Shown: positions 22,088 through 30,114, numbered from the stretch's first letter. The stretch: DNA of 42,464 bases from Limimaricola sp. G21655-S1 (GCF_027213785.1 NZ_JAPWGO010000023.1:1-42464), one strand, 5' to 3'. Translations and numbers: made by a program. Notes: generated by a model from the letters alone, not told the origin.

Positions 22088-23580
22088 TTCTTCTTGCCGA
22101 AGCCGGAGAGGCCCGAGGGCAGGCCCATGCCGCCGCCCATGCCGGGCATCTTGCCCATGCCCGGCGGCAGCTGCTTGCCGAGCATCTTGGCGGCCTTTTC
22201 CATCGCGGCGGGGTCGTTCATGTCGGGCATCTCGCCGCCCTTGCCGAACATGCCCTTCATGGCCTGTTTCAGCATGCCGCCCTTGCCCATCTTCTTCATG
22301 ACATCGGCCATCTGCTTTTGCTGCTTGAGCAGCTTGTTCAGCTCCGACACCTCGAGCCCCGCGCCCTTGGCGATGCGCTTCTTGCGGCTGGCCTGCAGGA
22401 TGTCGGGGTTGGCCCGCTCCTTCTTGGTCATGGAGTTGATCAGCGCGATCTGGCGCTTGAGCATCCGGTCGTCGAAGCCCGCCGACTGCGCCTGCTTGGC
22501 CATCTTGCCCATGCCGGGCAGCATGCCCATCAGGCTCTCCATGCCGCCCATCTTGAGCATCTGCTCGAGCTGCATCTTCAGGTCGTTCATGTTGAAGCGG
22601 CCCTTCTGGAACCGTTTCATCATCCGCTCGGCCTGTTCGGCCTCGATCGTCTGCTGCGCCTTTTCCACGAGGGCGACGATGTCGCCCATGCCGAGGATCC
22701 GGCCCGCGATGCGCTCGGCCTCGAAGGTCTCGATCGCGTCCATCTTCTCGCCGAGGCCGACGAAGCGAATGGGCTTGCCGGTCACCTTGCGCATCGACAG
22801 CGCCGCACCGCCGCGCCCGTCGCCGTCCATCCGGGTCAGGACGACGCCCGAGACGCCGATCTTGTCGTCGAACTCGGTGGCGACGTTGACCGCGTCCTGA
22901 CCGGTCAGGCCGTCGACCACCAAGAGCGTCTCGCGCGGGGTGACCGCGTCGCGCACCGCCGCCGCCTGGGCGATCAGCTCCTGATCGATATGCAGGCGTC
23001 CGGCGGTATCGAGCATGTAGACATCGTAGCCGCCCAGGCTGGCCTGCGTCTTGGCGCGCTTGGCAATGGCGACCGGGTCCTCGCCCTTGACGATCGGCAG
23101 CGTGTCGACGCCGATCTGGCGGCCGAGGATCTCCAGCTGCTCCATCGCGGCGGGGCGGTTGACGTCGAGCGAGGCCATCAGCACCCGCTTGCCCTCGCGC
23201 TCGGTAAGGCGCTTGGCGAGCTTGGCGGTGGTGGTGGTCTTGCCCGAGCCCTGCAGGCCGACCATCAGGATCGGCGCGGGCGGGCTGTCGATCTTGAGCT
23301 TGCCCGGGTCGCTGTCACCGGTGAGCACCGAGACCAGCTCGTCATGCACGATCTTCACGACCTGCTGGCCCGGCGTGATCGACTTGGTCACCGCCTGGCC
23401 GGTGGCCTTTTCCTGCACGGCGGCGACGAAATCGCGCGCCACGCTGAGCGACACGTCGGCCTCCAGCAGCGCCACGCGCACTTCGCGCAGCGCGGTACGC
23501 ACGTCCTCGTCGGAGAGGGCGCCCTGCTTGGTGAGCCTGTCGAAGACGCCTGAGAGGCGGTCTGAGAGCGATTCGAACAT
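22084..23580 (-). CDS. ffh: Signal recognition particle protein Ffh
   Basis: A 498-residue SRP GTPase that binds signal peptides on the ribosome and delivers them to FtsY at the membrane. It has an N domain (about 1-85), a G domain with GLQGSGKT (108-115), the DTAGR and TRMDGDGRGG motifs, and a methionine-rich M domain (about 295-460), followed by a Gly/Met/Pro-rich end. The ATG at 23580 begins the usual MFESLSDRLSGVF and has AAAGGA upstream. It is the first gene of the cluster ffh - GNAT - aroQ - rpsP - bluB - rimM, with a sigma70-type promoter 130 bases before it. Confidence 0.97.
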   Translation of the reverse strand: MFESLSDRLSGVFDRLTKQGALSDEDVRTALREVRVALLEADVSLSVARDFVAAVQEKATGQAVTKSITPGQQVVKIVHDELVSVLTGDSDPGKLKIDSPPAPILMVGLQGSGKTTTTAKLAKRLTEREGKRVLMASLDVNRPAAMEQLEILGRQIGVDTLPIVKGEDPVAIAKRAKTQASLGGYDVYMLDTAGRLHIDQELIAQAAAVRDAVTPRETLLVVDGLTGQDAVNVATEFDDKIGVSGVVLTRMDGDGRGGAALSMRKVTGKPIRFVGLGEKMDAIETFEAERIAGRILGMGDIVALVEKAQQTIEAEQAERMMKRFQKGRFNMNDLKMQLEQMLKMGGMESLMGMLPGMGKMAKQAQSAGFDDRMLKRQIALINSMTKKERANPDILQASRKKRIAKGAGLEVSELNKLLKQQKQMADVMKKMGKGGMLKQAMKGMFGKGGEMPDMNDPAAMEKAAKMLGKQLPPGMGKMPGMGGGMGLPSGLSGFGKKK

Positions 23581-23716
23581 GGCGGTCCTTTCCGACCGTT
23601 GCGTCAGTCCCGGTTGCCCCATGCGGTTGCGCGCCCGTGGGCGCAACGCGCTGACGGACGGCGATCCCCGCAATGGCCGGGGACCGGAAAGCCTGAGCTT
23701 CCGGGTTTGGGGCTCG

Positions 23717-23745
23717 CAATTACGGCGGATCGCGCTTCCGGTCAA
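23717..23745 (-). promoter_or_regulatory. Housekeeping promoter of the ffh cluster
   Basis: On the minus strand TTGACC (23745-23740), a 17-base spacer, then TAATTG (23722-23717). It gives a leader of about 130 bases to ffh, containing a short hairpin at about 23664-23682. Confidence 0.65.
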
Positions 23746-23814
23746 GAGGCGGGAGTCGCTTGGAGGCGGCGGAAATGCATCCTAGAAGAGGGTCCCACCC
23801 CCGAGGAGAGCCGC

Positions 23815-24690
23815 ATGGACAACTGGGACGAAATCCGCACCGCCTTTCACGTGGCCCGCATGGGCACGGTCTCGGGTGCCGCCGACGTGCTGGGCGTGCA
23901 TCATGCGACGGTGATCCGCCATGTCGACGCGCTCGAGACGCGGCTCGGCGTGAAGCTGTTCCAGCGCCACCCGCGCGGCTACACCGCGACCGAGGCAGGG
24001 CGCGACCTCTTGCAGGTGGCGCAGGCCACGGACGACCAGTTCGCGCAGCTGGTCAGTCGTCTCAAGGGGCAGGGCGACGGCGTCGAGGGCGAGTTGGCAG
24101 TGACCACGCTCGATACCCTGGCCGATCTGGTGACGCCGCTGCTGATCGACTTCCAGGCCGAGTACCCGTCCGTGATCGTGCGGCTGCTCACCGGCACCCG
24201 GCTGTTCCGGCTCGAATATGGCGAGGCGCATGTCGCGATCCGCGCCGGCGCCGCGCCGGACCAGCCCGACAACGTGGTGCAGCCGCTGCTGCGGATGCAG
24301 GTCGTGCTGGTGGCCTCGCGCAGCTACATCGCGCGCCATGGCCTGCCGCGCGGGGTTGAGGATCTGGCCGAGCACCGTTTCGTGTGCTCCGACGACCTCG
24401 AAAGCCGCGCCCCCTTCTATCGCTGGCTGCGCGAGACAGTGCCGCTCGACCGGATCGCCTTTCGCGCCTTCGGCGAGCGCAACCAGCGCGACGCGGTGCT
24501 GGCCGGGGCGGGCCTGGGCTTCGTGCCGCTGCACGAGGCGCAGACGCGCGACGATCTGGAAATTATTCATGGGCCGCTGCCGGAATGGGAGGTGCCGATC
24601 TGGGTCGTCACCCATGTGGACCTGCACCGGACGCCCAAGGTGCAGGCCTTTCTCAAGGCTTTGAAGGACCGCGCGAAAAGCTGGAGCTAG
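23815..24690 (+). CDS. LysR family transcriptional regulator
   Basis: A 291-residue LysR-type regulator. The N-terminal winged helix-turn-helix (about 1-62) reads WDEIRTAFHVARMGTVSGAA, then VHHATVIRHVDALETRLGVKLF, with histidines in the recognition helix where most LysR proteins have serine or threonine. The effector-binding part starts at about 92 (ELAVTTLDTLADLVTPLL). The ligand and target are unknown. LysR genes often control a divergent neighbour; here that is ffh, which is unlikely to be a specific target. The ATG at 23815 has GAGGAGAG upstream. The EcfG-type promoter of the next small gene begins six bases after its stop. Confidence 0.88.
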   Translation: MDNWDEIRTAFHVARMGTVSGAADVLGVHHATVIRHVDALETRLGVKLFQRHPRGYTATEAGRDLLQVAQATDDQFAQLVSRLKGQGDGVEGELAVTTLDTLADLVTPLLIDFQAEYPSVIVRLLTGTRLFRLEYGEAHVAIRAGAAPDQPDNVVQPLLRMQVVLVASRSYIARHGLPRGVEDLAEHRFVCSDDLESRAPFYRWLRETVPLDRIAFRAFGERNQRDAVLAGAGLGFVPLHEAQTRDDLEIIHGPLPEWEVPIWVVTHVDLHRTPKVQAFLKALKDRAKSWS

Positions 24691-24695
24691 GTCGA

Positions 24696-24720
24696 GGAAC
24701 GATTTCGTGAGCGCGGCGTT
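24696..24720 (+). promoter_or_regulatory. EcfG-type general-stress promoter for the 24-residue peptide
   Basis: Exact GGAAC (24696-24700), 16 bases, CGTT (24717-24720). It lies 41 bases before the start codon of the small gene at 24762. Confidence 0.75.
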
Positions 24721-24761
24721 GGCCCGACAGCTTCTTACTCAATTCATCCTGAAGGGCAGCC

Positions 24762-24836
24762 ATGCGCAACATCATTTACATCATCGGTCTCGTCGTCGTC
24801 GTCATCGCCGTTCTCTCGCTGATCGGCCTGGTCTGA
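24762..24836 (+). CDS. 24-residue single-span membrane peptide
   Basis: A very short gene encoding MRNIIYIIG followed by a valine/isoleucine/leucine stretch and ending IGLV. The peptide is essentially one transmembrane helix with Arg2 and Asn3 at the N-terminal end. Reasons to believe it: an ATG with GAAGGG about five bases upstream, an exact EcfG-type promoter 41 bases upstream, no competing gene in the interval, and similarity to tiny hydrophobic proteins annotated in other Rhodobacterales (from memory). The stop is two bases from the convergent ArsR gene's stop. Function is unknown; small stress-induced membrane peptides often bind and tune larger membrane complexes. Confidence 0.7.
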   Translation: MRNIIYIIGLVVVVIAVLSLIGLV

Positions 24837-24838
24837 GA

Positions 24839-25204
24839 TCAACCCTCCGCCGCGGCCGGGTCTTCGGAACCCGGCGCGGCGGACGCCCCCAGTTCCCGTG
24901 CGAGGAACCTCTCGAAGGCGTCGAGATCGATGCCTTCCATCTGCCCGAACCCCTGCATCCAGACCGAGGCCTCGCGCAGCCCGTCCGGCTCCAGCTGGCA
25001 CCAGGTCACGCGGCCCCGGCGATCGCGCGAGATCAGCCCCGCCTCAGCCAGAACCCCCAGATGCTTGGAGATCGCCGCGAGCGACATCTCGAACGGCTCC
25101 GCCACGTCGGTCACCGCCATGTCATCCTCGAGCAGCAGCGCGAGGATCGCGCGCCGCGTCGGGTCGGCAAGAGCGGAAAAGACGAGATCGAGAGATGCGG
25201 CCAT
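24839..25204 (-). CDS. ArsR family transcriptional regulator
   Basis: A 121-residue helix-turn-helix repressor-type protein. It belongs to the ArsR branch that starts LDLVFSALADPTRRAILALL and has FEMSLAAISKHLGVLAEAGLISRDRRGR as the DNA-binding helices and wing. It lacks the ELCV(C)DL metal-binding box of ArsR/SmtB metal sensors, so it probably does not sense metals. Members of this branch often sit beside an SRPBCC-domain gene; none is here. A perfect 16-base palindrome 31 bases upstream is a likely autoregulatory operator. It converges on the 24-residue peptide gene. Confidence 0.9.
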   Translation of the reverse strand: MAASLDLVFSALADPTRRAILALLLEDDMAVTDVAEPFEMSLAAISKHLGVLAEAGLISRDRRGRVTWCQLEPDGLREASVWMQGFGQMEGIDLDAFERFLARELGASAAPGSEDPAAAEG

Positions 25205-25235
25205 GGCGCGACCTGACCCCGCGCCGGGGCAAACG

Positions 25236-25251
25236 TCAACCGCGCGGTTGA
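25236..25251. promoter_or_regulatory. Palindromic operator candidate for the ArsR gene
   Basis: TCAACCGCGCGGTTGA is a perfect 16-base palindrome upstream of the ArsR start. AACC-N4-GGTT palindromes are typical targets of this ArsR branch. Confidence 0.6.
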
Positions 25252-25364
25252 ATGTCGCAACCACTGCTCCCATGGCGCTGGCGCCTCGTCCCGCGCGGCA
25301 AGTTTCCGAGAATATCCAGCAAAAACAGGGCATAGCTTCGCTATCCCTCGTGGATTTCGCCTGC

Positions 25365-25391
25365 TTGACCAAACCGGCCCCGCGCTATAGC
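25365..25391 (+). promoter_or_regulatory. Probable promoter of the atp operon
   Basis: TTGACC at 25365-25370 and TATAGC at 25386-25391, 15 bases apart (16 if the -35 is read as CTTGAC). It lies about 35 bases before the atpI start. The spacing is short, so the call is tentative. Confidence 0.45.
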
Positions 25392-25424
25392 ACCCTCCTC
25401 GACCGATGAGGGGGCCGACCCGGA

Positions 25425-25763
25425 GTGTCCGACAGCCAAGACGACGACGATCACGAAGCGCGGTTGCGCGCGCTGGAAGAGCGTCTCGCGAAGCTGAAGG
25501 GCAAGCCAGAGGAAGCCGCTCATCAGGAGAGCCATTACAGCCAGGCACAGGTCGCCTGGCGGATGGTGATCGAGCTTGTGGCCGGTCTCGGGATCGGCTT
25601 CGGGATCGGGTACGGCTTGGACACCCTTTTCGGGACCATGCCGATCTTCCTGATCCCGTTCATATTCCTGGGCCTCGCGGCGGGCGTGAAGACGATGCTG
25701 CGCACGGCCAAGGAACTGCAGGTTAAACAGCAGGCCGATCAGGCCGGCGACGACGAGGGCTGA
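25425..25763 (+). CDS. atpI: F0F1 ATP synthase assembly protein AtpI
   Basis: A 112-residue protein of the AtpI family that assists assembly of the c-ring. It has an acidic N terminus ([25 protein letters not shown], coiled-coil-like, described by its first 20 residues), then two membrane segments (about 45-65 and 72-90) with the glycine-rich [15 protein letters not shown] motif between charged ends. The start is a GTG at 25425 with GAGGGGG ten bases upstream; the ATG at 25406 is in another frame. It is the first gene of atpI-B-E-X-F, four bases before atpB. Confidence 0.9.
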   Translation: MSDSQDDDDHEARLRALEERLAKLKGKPEEAAHQESHYSQAQVAWRMVIELVAGLGIGFGIGYGLDTLFGTMPIFLIPFIFLGLAAGVKTMLRTAKELQVKQQADQAGDDEG

Positions 25764-25767
25764 GAGA

Positions 25768-26544
25768 ATGGCGACAGAAGCGGTGGCGTTGGTCGAGGGT
25801 GAAGAGCCGGGCGGTCTGGTGTTCCACCCGTTCGACCAGTTCGAGATCAAGCCGCTCTTCGGCGAGATCGGCGACCCGGTGTCCTGGTACACGATCTCCA
25901 ACGCCACCTTCTGGATGGCGATGGCCGCGCTTTGCGTGATCGGGCTGCTGGTGATCGGCACCCGCGGTCGCGCCGTGATCCCGAGCCGGGTCCAGTCGGC
26001 CGCCGAGCTGGTCTATGGCTTCGTCTACAAGATGGTCGAGGACGTCACCGGCAAGGAAGGCCTCAAGTATTTCCCCTGGATCATGACGCTGTTCCTGTTC
26101 ATCCTGTTCTCGAACTATCTCGGGCTGCTGCCGCTGGCCTTCACGCCCACCTCGCACATCGCCGTCACCGCGGTGCTGGCGCTCGGCGTGTTCATCACCG
26201 TCACCGTGATCGGCTTCGTGAAGAACGGCATGGCTTTCCTCGGGCTGTTCTGGATGAAGGAAGCGCCGCTCTTCCTGCGCCCGGTCATCGCGATCATCGA
26301 GGTGATCTCGTATTTCGTGCGCCCGGTCAGCCACTCCATCCGTCTCGCCGGCAACCTCGTCGCCGGTCACGCGATGATCAAGGTGTTCGCGGGCTTTGCC
26401 GCCATCGCCGCGCTGTCGCCGCTCTCGGTCGTGGCGATCACCGCGATCTATGGGCTCGAAGTGCTCGTGGCCGGCATTCAGGCCTACGTGTTCACCATCC
26501 TCACCTGCATCTACCTCAAGGACGCGCTGCACCCGTCGCACTGA
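25768..26544 (+). CDS. atpB: ATP synthase F0 subunit a
   Basis: A 258-residue integral membrane subunit that forms the two proton half-channels next to the c-ring. About six membrane segments are visible, with the essential arginine R192 in [14 protein letters not shown] and the FSNYLGLLP motif at about 114-122. The start lies four bases after atpI. Between atpB and atpE is a 71-base leader with no terminator. Confidence 0.97.
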   Translation: MATEAVALVEGEEPGGLVFHPFDQFEIKPLFGEIGDPVSWYTISNATFWMAMAALCVIGLLVIGTRGRAVIPSRVQSAAELVYGFVYKMVEDVTGKEGLKYFPWIMTLFLFILFSNYLGLLPLAFTPTSHIAVTAVLALGVFITVTVIGFVKNGMAFLGLFWMKEAPLFLRPVIAIIEVISYFVRPVSHSIRLAGNLVAGHAMIKVFAGFAAIAALSPLSVVAITAIYGLEVLVAGIQAYVFTILTCIYLKDALHPSH

Positions 26545-26615
26545 GACGGGGCGCGATCCGCCGAGGTCGGTTCACCCTTCACCAAACACGCAATTCCAAA
26601 TCAGGAGATACCCCC

Positions 26616-26852
26616 ATGGAAGGCGATATCGCACAATTCGGTCAGTTCATCGGCGCCGGCCTCGCGGCCATCGGCTCGGGCCTCGCGGCCATCGGTGTGG
26701 GCTCGGTCGCGGCGAACTACCTGGGCGGCGCGCTGCGCAACCCCTCGGCTGCTGCCTCGCAGACCGCCACGCTGTTCATCGGCCTGGCCTTCGCCGAAGC
26801 GCTCGGGATCTTCTCGTTCCTCGTCGCCCTGCTGCTGATGTTCGCGGTCTGA
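26616..26852 (+). CDS. atpE: ATP synthase F0 subunit c
   Basis: A 78-residue proteolipid. Two hydrophobic helices are separated by the polar loop [10 protein letters not shown] (about 37-46, the R-N-P contact to the gamma and epsilon subunits), and the proton-carrying carboxylate is E61 in AFAEALGIF. The first helix has the glycine repeats needed for ring packing ([20 protein letters not shown]). AGGAG lies eight bases before the ATG. A perfect palindrome at 26875-26900 follows the stop. Confidence 0.97.
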   Translation: MEGDIAQFGQFIGAGLAAIGSGLAAIGVGSVAANYLGGALRNPSAAASQTATLFIGLAFAEALGIFSFLVALLLMFAV

Positions 26853-26874
26853 TCCAGACCTCGATCTCCTGACC

Positions 26875-26900
26875 GGCGGCGCGGGAATTCCCGCGCCGCC
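26875..26900. repeat. Perfect 26-base palindrome between atpE and atpX
   Basis: The repeat GGCGGCGCGGGAA and its exact reverse complement meet at an AATT centre. In RNA this is an 11-base GC stem with a four-base loop, starting 22 bases after the atpE stop, with ATTTCCTT after it. It is a likely attenuator or 3' protecting element that raises subunit c output over the b subunits. Confidence 0.6.
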
Positions 26901-26928
26901 ATTTCCTTAGGGCTCGATGGAGGACGCC

Positions 26929-27486
26929 GTGGCGACCGAAACCATTACCGCCGAAGAAGCACTGGCGGTGCACGGAGCCGAAGCCGCTGGGCCGGGCATG
27001 CCCCAGCTCGACGTCTCCAGCTTCCCGAACCAGATTTTCTGGCTCCTGGTCACGCTCGGCGTGATCTATTTCGTCCTGTCCCGCTTCGCCCTGCCGCGCA
27101 TCGGCGCGGTGCTGGCCGAGCGCGCGGGCACGATCACCAACGACATCGCCGCCGCCGAGGAGCTGCGGCATCGCGCCCGCGAGGCCGAGACCGCCTATGA
27201 CAAGGCGCTGGCCGATGCGCGGGCCGAGGCCAACCGGATCGTCGCCGAGACCAAGGCGCAGATCCAGGCCGATCTCGACGCCGAGATCGAAAAGGCCGAT
27301 GCGCAGATCGCCGCGAAGACCGCCGAAAGCCAGGCGGCGATCGACGAGATCCGCGAAAGCGCCGCGCGCAACGTGAGCGAGGTCGCCCGCGACGTCGCCC
27401 GCGAGATCGTCGCCGCCTTCGGCGCCGATGCCGATGCCGCGAAGGTCGATGCCGCGGTCGACGCCAAGCTGGGAGAGCGCGCATGA
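26929..27486 (+). CDS. atpX: ATP synthase F0 subunit b'
   Basis: The second, diverged b-type stator subunit found in phototrophs and Rhodobacterales, also called AtpF2 or AtpG, about 185 residues. A single membrane helix ([20 protein letters not shown]) is followed by a long alanine/glutamate-rich helix that forms the peripheral stalk with subunit b. The start is uncertain: an ATG at 26917 gives four more residues, but the GTG at 26929 has GGAGG (26919-26923) five bases upstream and gives the family-like ATETITAEE start. It overlaps atpF by four bases. Confidence 0.92.
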   Translation: MATETITAEEALAVHGAEAAGPGMPQLDVSSFPNQIFWLLVTLGVIYFVLSRFALPRIGAVLAERAGTITNDIAAAEELRHRAREAETAYDKALADARAEANRIVAETKAQIQADLDAEIEKADAQIAAKTAESQAAIDEIRESAARNVSEVARDVAREIVAAFGADADAAKVDAAVDAKLGERA

Positions 27487-28043
27487 AACTCGTTCTCGCA
27501 ACCCTGGCCCTGAGCCTGACCGCCGCCCCGGCGATGGCCGCGACGGGGCCGTTCTTCTCGCTCCGCAACACCGACTTCATCGTGCTGCTGGCGTTCCTGC
27601 TCTTCGTCGGCGTGCTCCTTTACTTCCGCGTTCCGCGCGAAGTGGGCAAGCTGCTCGACAAGCGGGCCGACGGCATCCGCGCCGAACTCGACGAGGCCCG
27701 CGGGCTTCGCGAGGAAGCGCAGTCGCTGCTGGCCTCCTACGAGCGCAAGCAGAAGGACGTGCAGACCCAGGCCGACCGCATCGTGTCGAACGCGCGCGAA
27801 GAGGCCAACCGCTCGGCCGAGCAGGCCAAGGTCGATATCGCGAAGTCGATCCAGCGCCGCCTGACCGCCGCCGAGGAGCAGATCCAGTCGGCTCAGGACA
27901 AGGCCGTCAAGGAGGTCCGCGACCAAGCCGTGGCCGTGGCCGTGGCTGCCGCGCGCCAAGTCATCGCCGAGCAGATGACCGCCCAGCGCGCCGACAAGAT
28001 GATCGACGAGTCGATCCAGACGGTGGGCGCCAAGCTGCACTGA
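27483..28043 (+). CDS. atpF: ATP synthase F0 subunit b
   Basis: A 186-residue stator subunit. The first 20 residues look like a cleavable signal peptide (hydrophobic core, then APAMAA), as in other Rhodobacterales b subunits, followed by the membrane helix [19 protein letters not shown] and a long charged helical region with heptad-like spacing (about 55-160). It starts within the atpX stop (ATGA overlap). It is the last gene of the operon; the F1 genes are not in this window. Confidence 0.95.
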   Translation: MKLVLATLALSLTAAPAMAATGPFFSLRNTDFIVLLAFLLFVGVLLYFRVPREVGKLLDKRADGIRAELDEARGLREEAQSLLASYERKQKDVQTQADRIVSNAREEANRSAEQAKVDIAKSIQRRLTAAEEQIQSAQDKAVKEVRDQAVAVAVAAARQVIAEQMTAQRADKMIDESIQTVGAKLH

Positions 28044-28064
28044 CCGGACCGTCGAGACGACACC

Positions 28065-28098
28065 GAAAGGCCCGGCCGCGACAGCGACCGGGCCTTTC
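28065..28098. terminator. Terminator after atpF, bidirectional
   Basis: GAAAGGCCCGG pairs with CCGGGCCTTTC over 11 bases with a 12-base loop. The A and T ends are symmetrical, so it serves both the atp operon and the convergent small secreted protein gene. Confidence 0.8.
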
Positions 28099-28117
28099 CG
28101 CTTTCGGATTGTTCGCC

Positions 28118-28357
28118 TCAGCGCGGGGTGCTCGCGGCCTCGCTCGGCAGCGCGCCGTCCAGCAGCGCCAGAAGATCGATTGAGGGGGCGGGGGGCTCGA
28201 CGGGGGAGGTCGAGGCCATCTCGCTGCTTTCGGGGAGGGAGCGGTCCTGCGCGGCATCGGCGGTGACATTGTGCCGATCGCCGCAGCCGCCGGGCCCGGC
28301 CATCGCCGTGGAGGCCGTCAGGAACGCGGCGCAGGCCGCGGCCAGAAGTCGTGTCAT
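28118..28357 (-). CDS. Small secreted protein, unknown
   Basis: A 79-residue protein with a clear signal peptide (TRLLAAACAAFLTASTAMA, cut before GPGG). The mature part of about 60 residues has one cysteine, is rich in S, P, E and A, and ends with a short amphipathic helix (IDLLALLDGAL). No family is recognised. AGGAGG lies six bases before the ATG, but the upstream 28 bases form a perfect hairpin with that site in its loop and the AUG directly at its foot, which suggests translational control. It is 60 bases downstream of the GntR gene on the same strand and could share its transcript. Confidence 0.6.
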   Translation of the reverse strand: MTRLLAAACAAFLTASTAMAGPGGCGDRHNVTADAAQDRSLPESSEMASTSPVEPPAPSIDLLALLDGALPSEAASTPR

Positions 28358-28385
28358 CGCGTATCCTCCTGTGGTGCGATACGCG
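28358..28385 (-). promoter_or_regulatory. Hairpin enclosing the ribosome binding site of the small secreted protein
   Basis: Eight-base arms CGCGTATC (28358-28365) and GATACGCG (28378-28385) enclose a 12-base loop. In the minus-strand mRNA the loop holds most of AGGAGG and the stem ends flush against the AUG at 28357. Confidence 0.5.
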
Positions 28386-28417
28386 ATCCTAGCACGGATC
28401 GGGTCTTGCGTCGCGCC

Positions 28418-29191
28418 TCAGCGGCCGGTCTCGCGGCTGAGCCGCCGCCGCGCGATCTCCTCGTGACGATCGGCCTGCCGCTGATCGCTCAGGGCGCCCT
28501 GCACGTAGTCGAGATGCGCCGCGACGGCGGCGCGGGCGGCGGCGGGATCGCGCGCCTGCAGCGCCTCGTTGATCGCGCGGTGCTGTTCCAGCACCGAGGC
28601 CCGGGTGATGCGCTGGCGGAACATGACTTGGCGGTTGTAGAACACGCCTTCGCGCAGCAGGTCGTAGATCGAGCGCATCATGTGCAGCATGACGACGTTG
28701 TGGCTCGCCTCGACGATGGCGAGGTGGAACTCGGCGTCGAGCGCGGCCTCTGCCTCGGCATCGGCGGTGGGCTTGGACTGCGCCGCTTCCATCCGCGCGA
28801 AGACCGCGCCGATCACCGCGAGATCGCTGTCGGAGCCGAGCTTGGCCGCGCGCTCCGCCGCCAGCCCCTCGATGTCGCGCCGGAACGCGACCATGTCCGA
28901 TACCGCCTCCTCATGGGTGGCGAAGAGCCGCACGAGGGCGGGAGAAAAGGCCGAGCCGATGACGTTCGAGACATAGACGCCGGCACCGGCCCGGGTCTCC
29001 ACCAAGCCGCGTGTCTGCAACTCGGCCAGCGCCTCGCGCAGGCTCGGCCGCGATACGCCCAGCCGCTCGGCCAGTTCGCGCTCGGGCGGCAGCCTGTCGC
29101 CGGGGCGCAATATGCCGCGCAGCACCAACTCCTCGATCTGGCGCACCACGCCATGCGAAAGCTTTTCGGGCTGGATCGGCTTGAAAGGCAT
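28418..29191 (-). CDS. GntR/FadR-type transcriptional regulator (FCD domain)
   Basis: A 257-residue regulator. The N-terminal GntR winged helix (about 8-75) has LPPERELAERLGVSRPSLREALAELQTRGLVE-type sequence, and the C-terminal FCD domain (about 95-225) is all helical, with the metal-binding D and H residues typical of the group (DAEFHLAIVEASHN, then H at MLHMM). Such proteins sense small carboxylates such as lactate, pyruvate or gluconate. The regulated pathway is not adjacent, so the ligand is unknown. ATG at 29191 is the family start. An inverted repeat 17 bases upstream may be its own operator. Confidence 0.88.
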   Translation of the reverse strand: MPFKPIQPEKLSHGVVRQIEELVLRGILRPGDRLPPERELAERLGVSRPSLREALAELQTRGLVETRAGAGVYVSNVIGSAFSPALVRLFATHEEAVSDMVAFRRDIEGLAAERAAKLGSDSDLAVIGAVFARMEAAQSKPTADAEAEAALDAEFHLAIVEASHNVVMLHMMRSIYDLLREGVFYNRQVMFRQRITRASVLEQHRAINEALQARDPAAARAAVAAHLDYVQGALSDQRQADRHEEIARRRLSRETGR

Positions 29192-29207
29192 GGTTTGCTC
29201 CGCGATT

Positions 29208-29224
29208 GGTAAATTTCTATTACC
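29208..29224. promoter_or_regulatory. Inverted repeat upstream of the GntR gene
   Basis: GGTAA (29208-29212) and TTACC (29220-29224) are seven bases apart in an AT-rich stretch just upstream of the regulator start. Its position suits autoregulation. Confidence 0.4.
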
Positions 29225-29250
29225 GCGTGCGGCGCGGCTCAACCGAAAAT

Positions 29251-29279
29251 AAAAAGGGGCCGCCCCCGAAGGGCGGCCC
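29251..29279 (-). terminator. Terminator after the OmpA-like lipoprotein gene
   Basis: GGGCCGCCC (29257-29265) pairs with GGGCGGCCC (29271-29279). On the minus strand it is followed by CTTTTTATTTT. Confidence 0.9.
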
Positions 29280-29302
29280 GATCCTGTCCGGTGTGATGCG
29301 GA

Positions 29303-29962
29303 TCAGCTGTTCGGGGTGATGATGATCTCGACCCGGCGGTTCTGGCGACGGCCCTCGGGGCTCAGGTTCGAGGCGATGGGCTGGTCCTCGCCGCGGCCGA
29401 TGGCGCGGACGCGCGACGGCGAGACGCCGGCCGAGGTCAGCACCGAGGCGACGGCCTGAGCGCGGCGCTCGGAGAGCTGCTGGTTGTACGCGGCCGAACC
29501 GGTGTTGTCGGCATGGCCCACCACGTTGACCGTGGTGTTGGGATAGTTGTTGAGCGACCCCGCGATGGCGCGCAGGTCGGATTGCAGCGATCCGGTCAGC
29601 TGGGCGCTGTCGGTGGCGAACAGGATGTCCTGCGGCAGGGTCACGACCAGCTGCTCGCCGGTGTTGACGATGCCCACATTCGAGCCGAGCTGGTTGCGCA
29701 GTTCGGCTTCCTGACGGTCGAGCAGGGCACCGGTACCGGCACCGGCGGCACCGCCGAGGGCCGCACCGACGGCGGCGCGGCGCAGCCGCTCGTCGCTGTC
29801 ATCGGCGGTCAGCGCGCCCACGGCCGCGCCGAGACCGGCACCGACGAGGGCACCGCGGCGGGTGTTGGCGTTCGGGTCGGGGTTGTTCGGAGTGACGGGC
29901 TGGCAAGCGGCCACGGCAAGGGCCGACACGGTGACGAGCGCGAGGGGAAGCTTGGTGATCAT
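29303..29962 (-). CDS. OmpA-family outer-membrane lipoprotein (YiaD-like)
   Basis: A 219-residue lipoprotein. The signal peptide ends in the lipobox AVAAC, with lipidation at C20. After a short Pro/Asn-rich linker there is a glycine-zipper segment (about 37-82, GALVGAGLGAAVGAL and AAVGAALGGAAGAG), then a peptidoglycan-binding OmpA domain (about 105-219) with the NVVGHADNTGSAAYNQQLSERRA core and the RRVEI end. It probably anchors the outer membrane to the cell wall. An exact EcfG-type promoter lies about 90 bases upstream, so it is a likely envelope component of the stress response. A strong terminator follows. Confidence 0.92.
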   Translation of the reverse strand: MITKLPLALVTVSALAVAACQPVTPNNPDPNANTRRGALVGAGLGAAVGALTADDSDERLRRAAVGAALGGAAGAGTGALLDRQEAELRNQLGSNVGIVNTGEQLVVTLPQDILFATDSAQLTGSLQSDLRAIAGSLNNYPNTTVNVVGHADNTGSAAYNQQLSERRAQAVASVLTSAGVSPSRVRAIGRGEDQPIASNLSPEGRRQNRRVEIIITPNS

Positions 29963-30050
29963 CGGTTTATCCAATTCTTGCGAGTCGCGCGGGAAGTGAT
30001 GCCCGCGCCTGTCCCGGTTTGATAGAGGCCGCGTGCGGCTGCTATGCAAT

Positions 30051-30075
30051 AACGTAGCCTTGATAGGTGGGTTCC
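30051..30075 (-). promoter_or_regulatory. EcfG-type general-stress promoter for the OmpA-like lipoprotein
   Basis: On the minus strand, exact GGAAC (30075-30071), 16 bases, CGTT (30054-30051). It leaves a leader of about 85 bases. Confidence 0.72.
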
Positions 30076-30114
30076 AGCCTTTTCGGGAACCAAACCGGTT
30101 GTTGCGGGCGGGCA

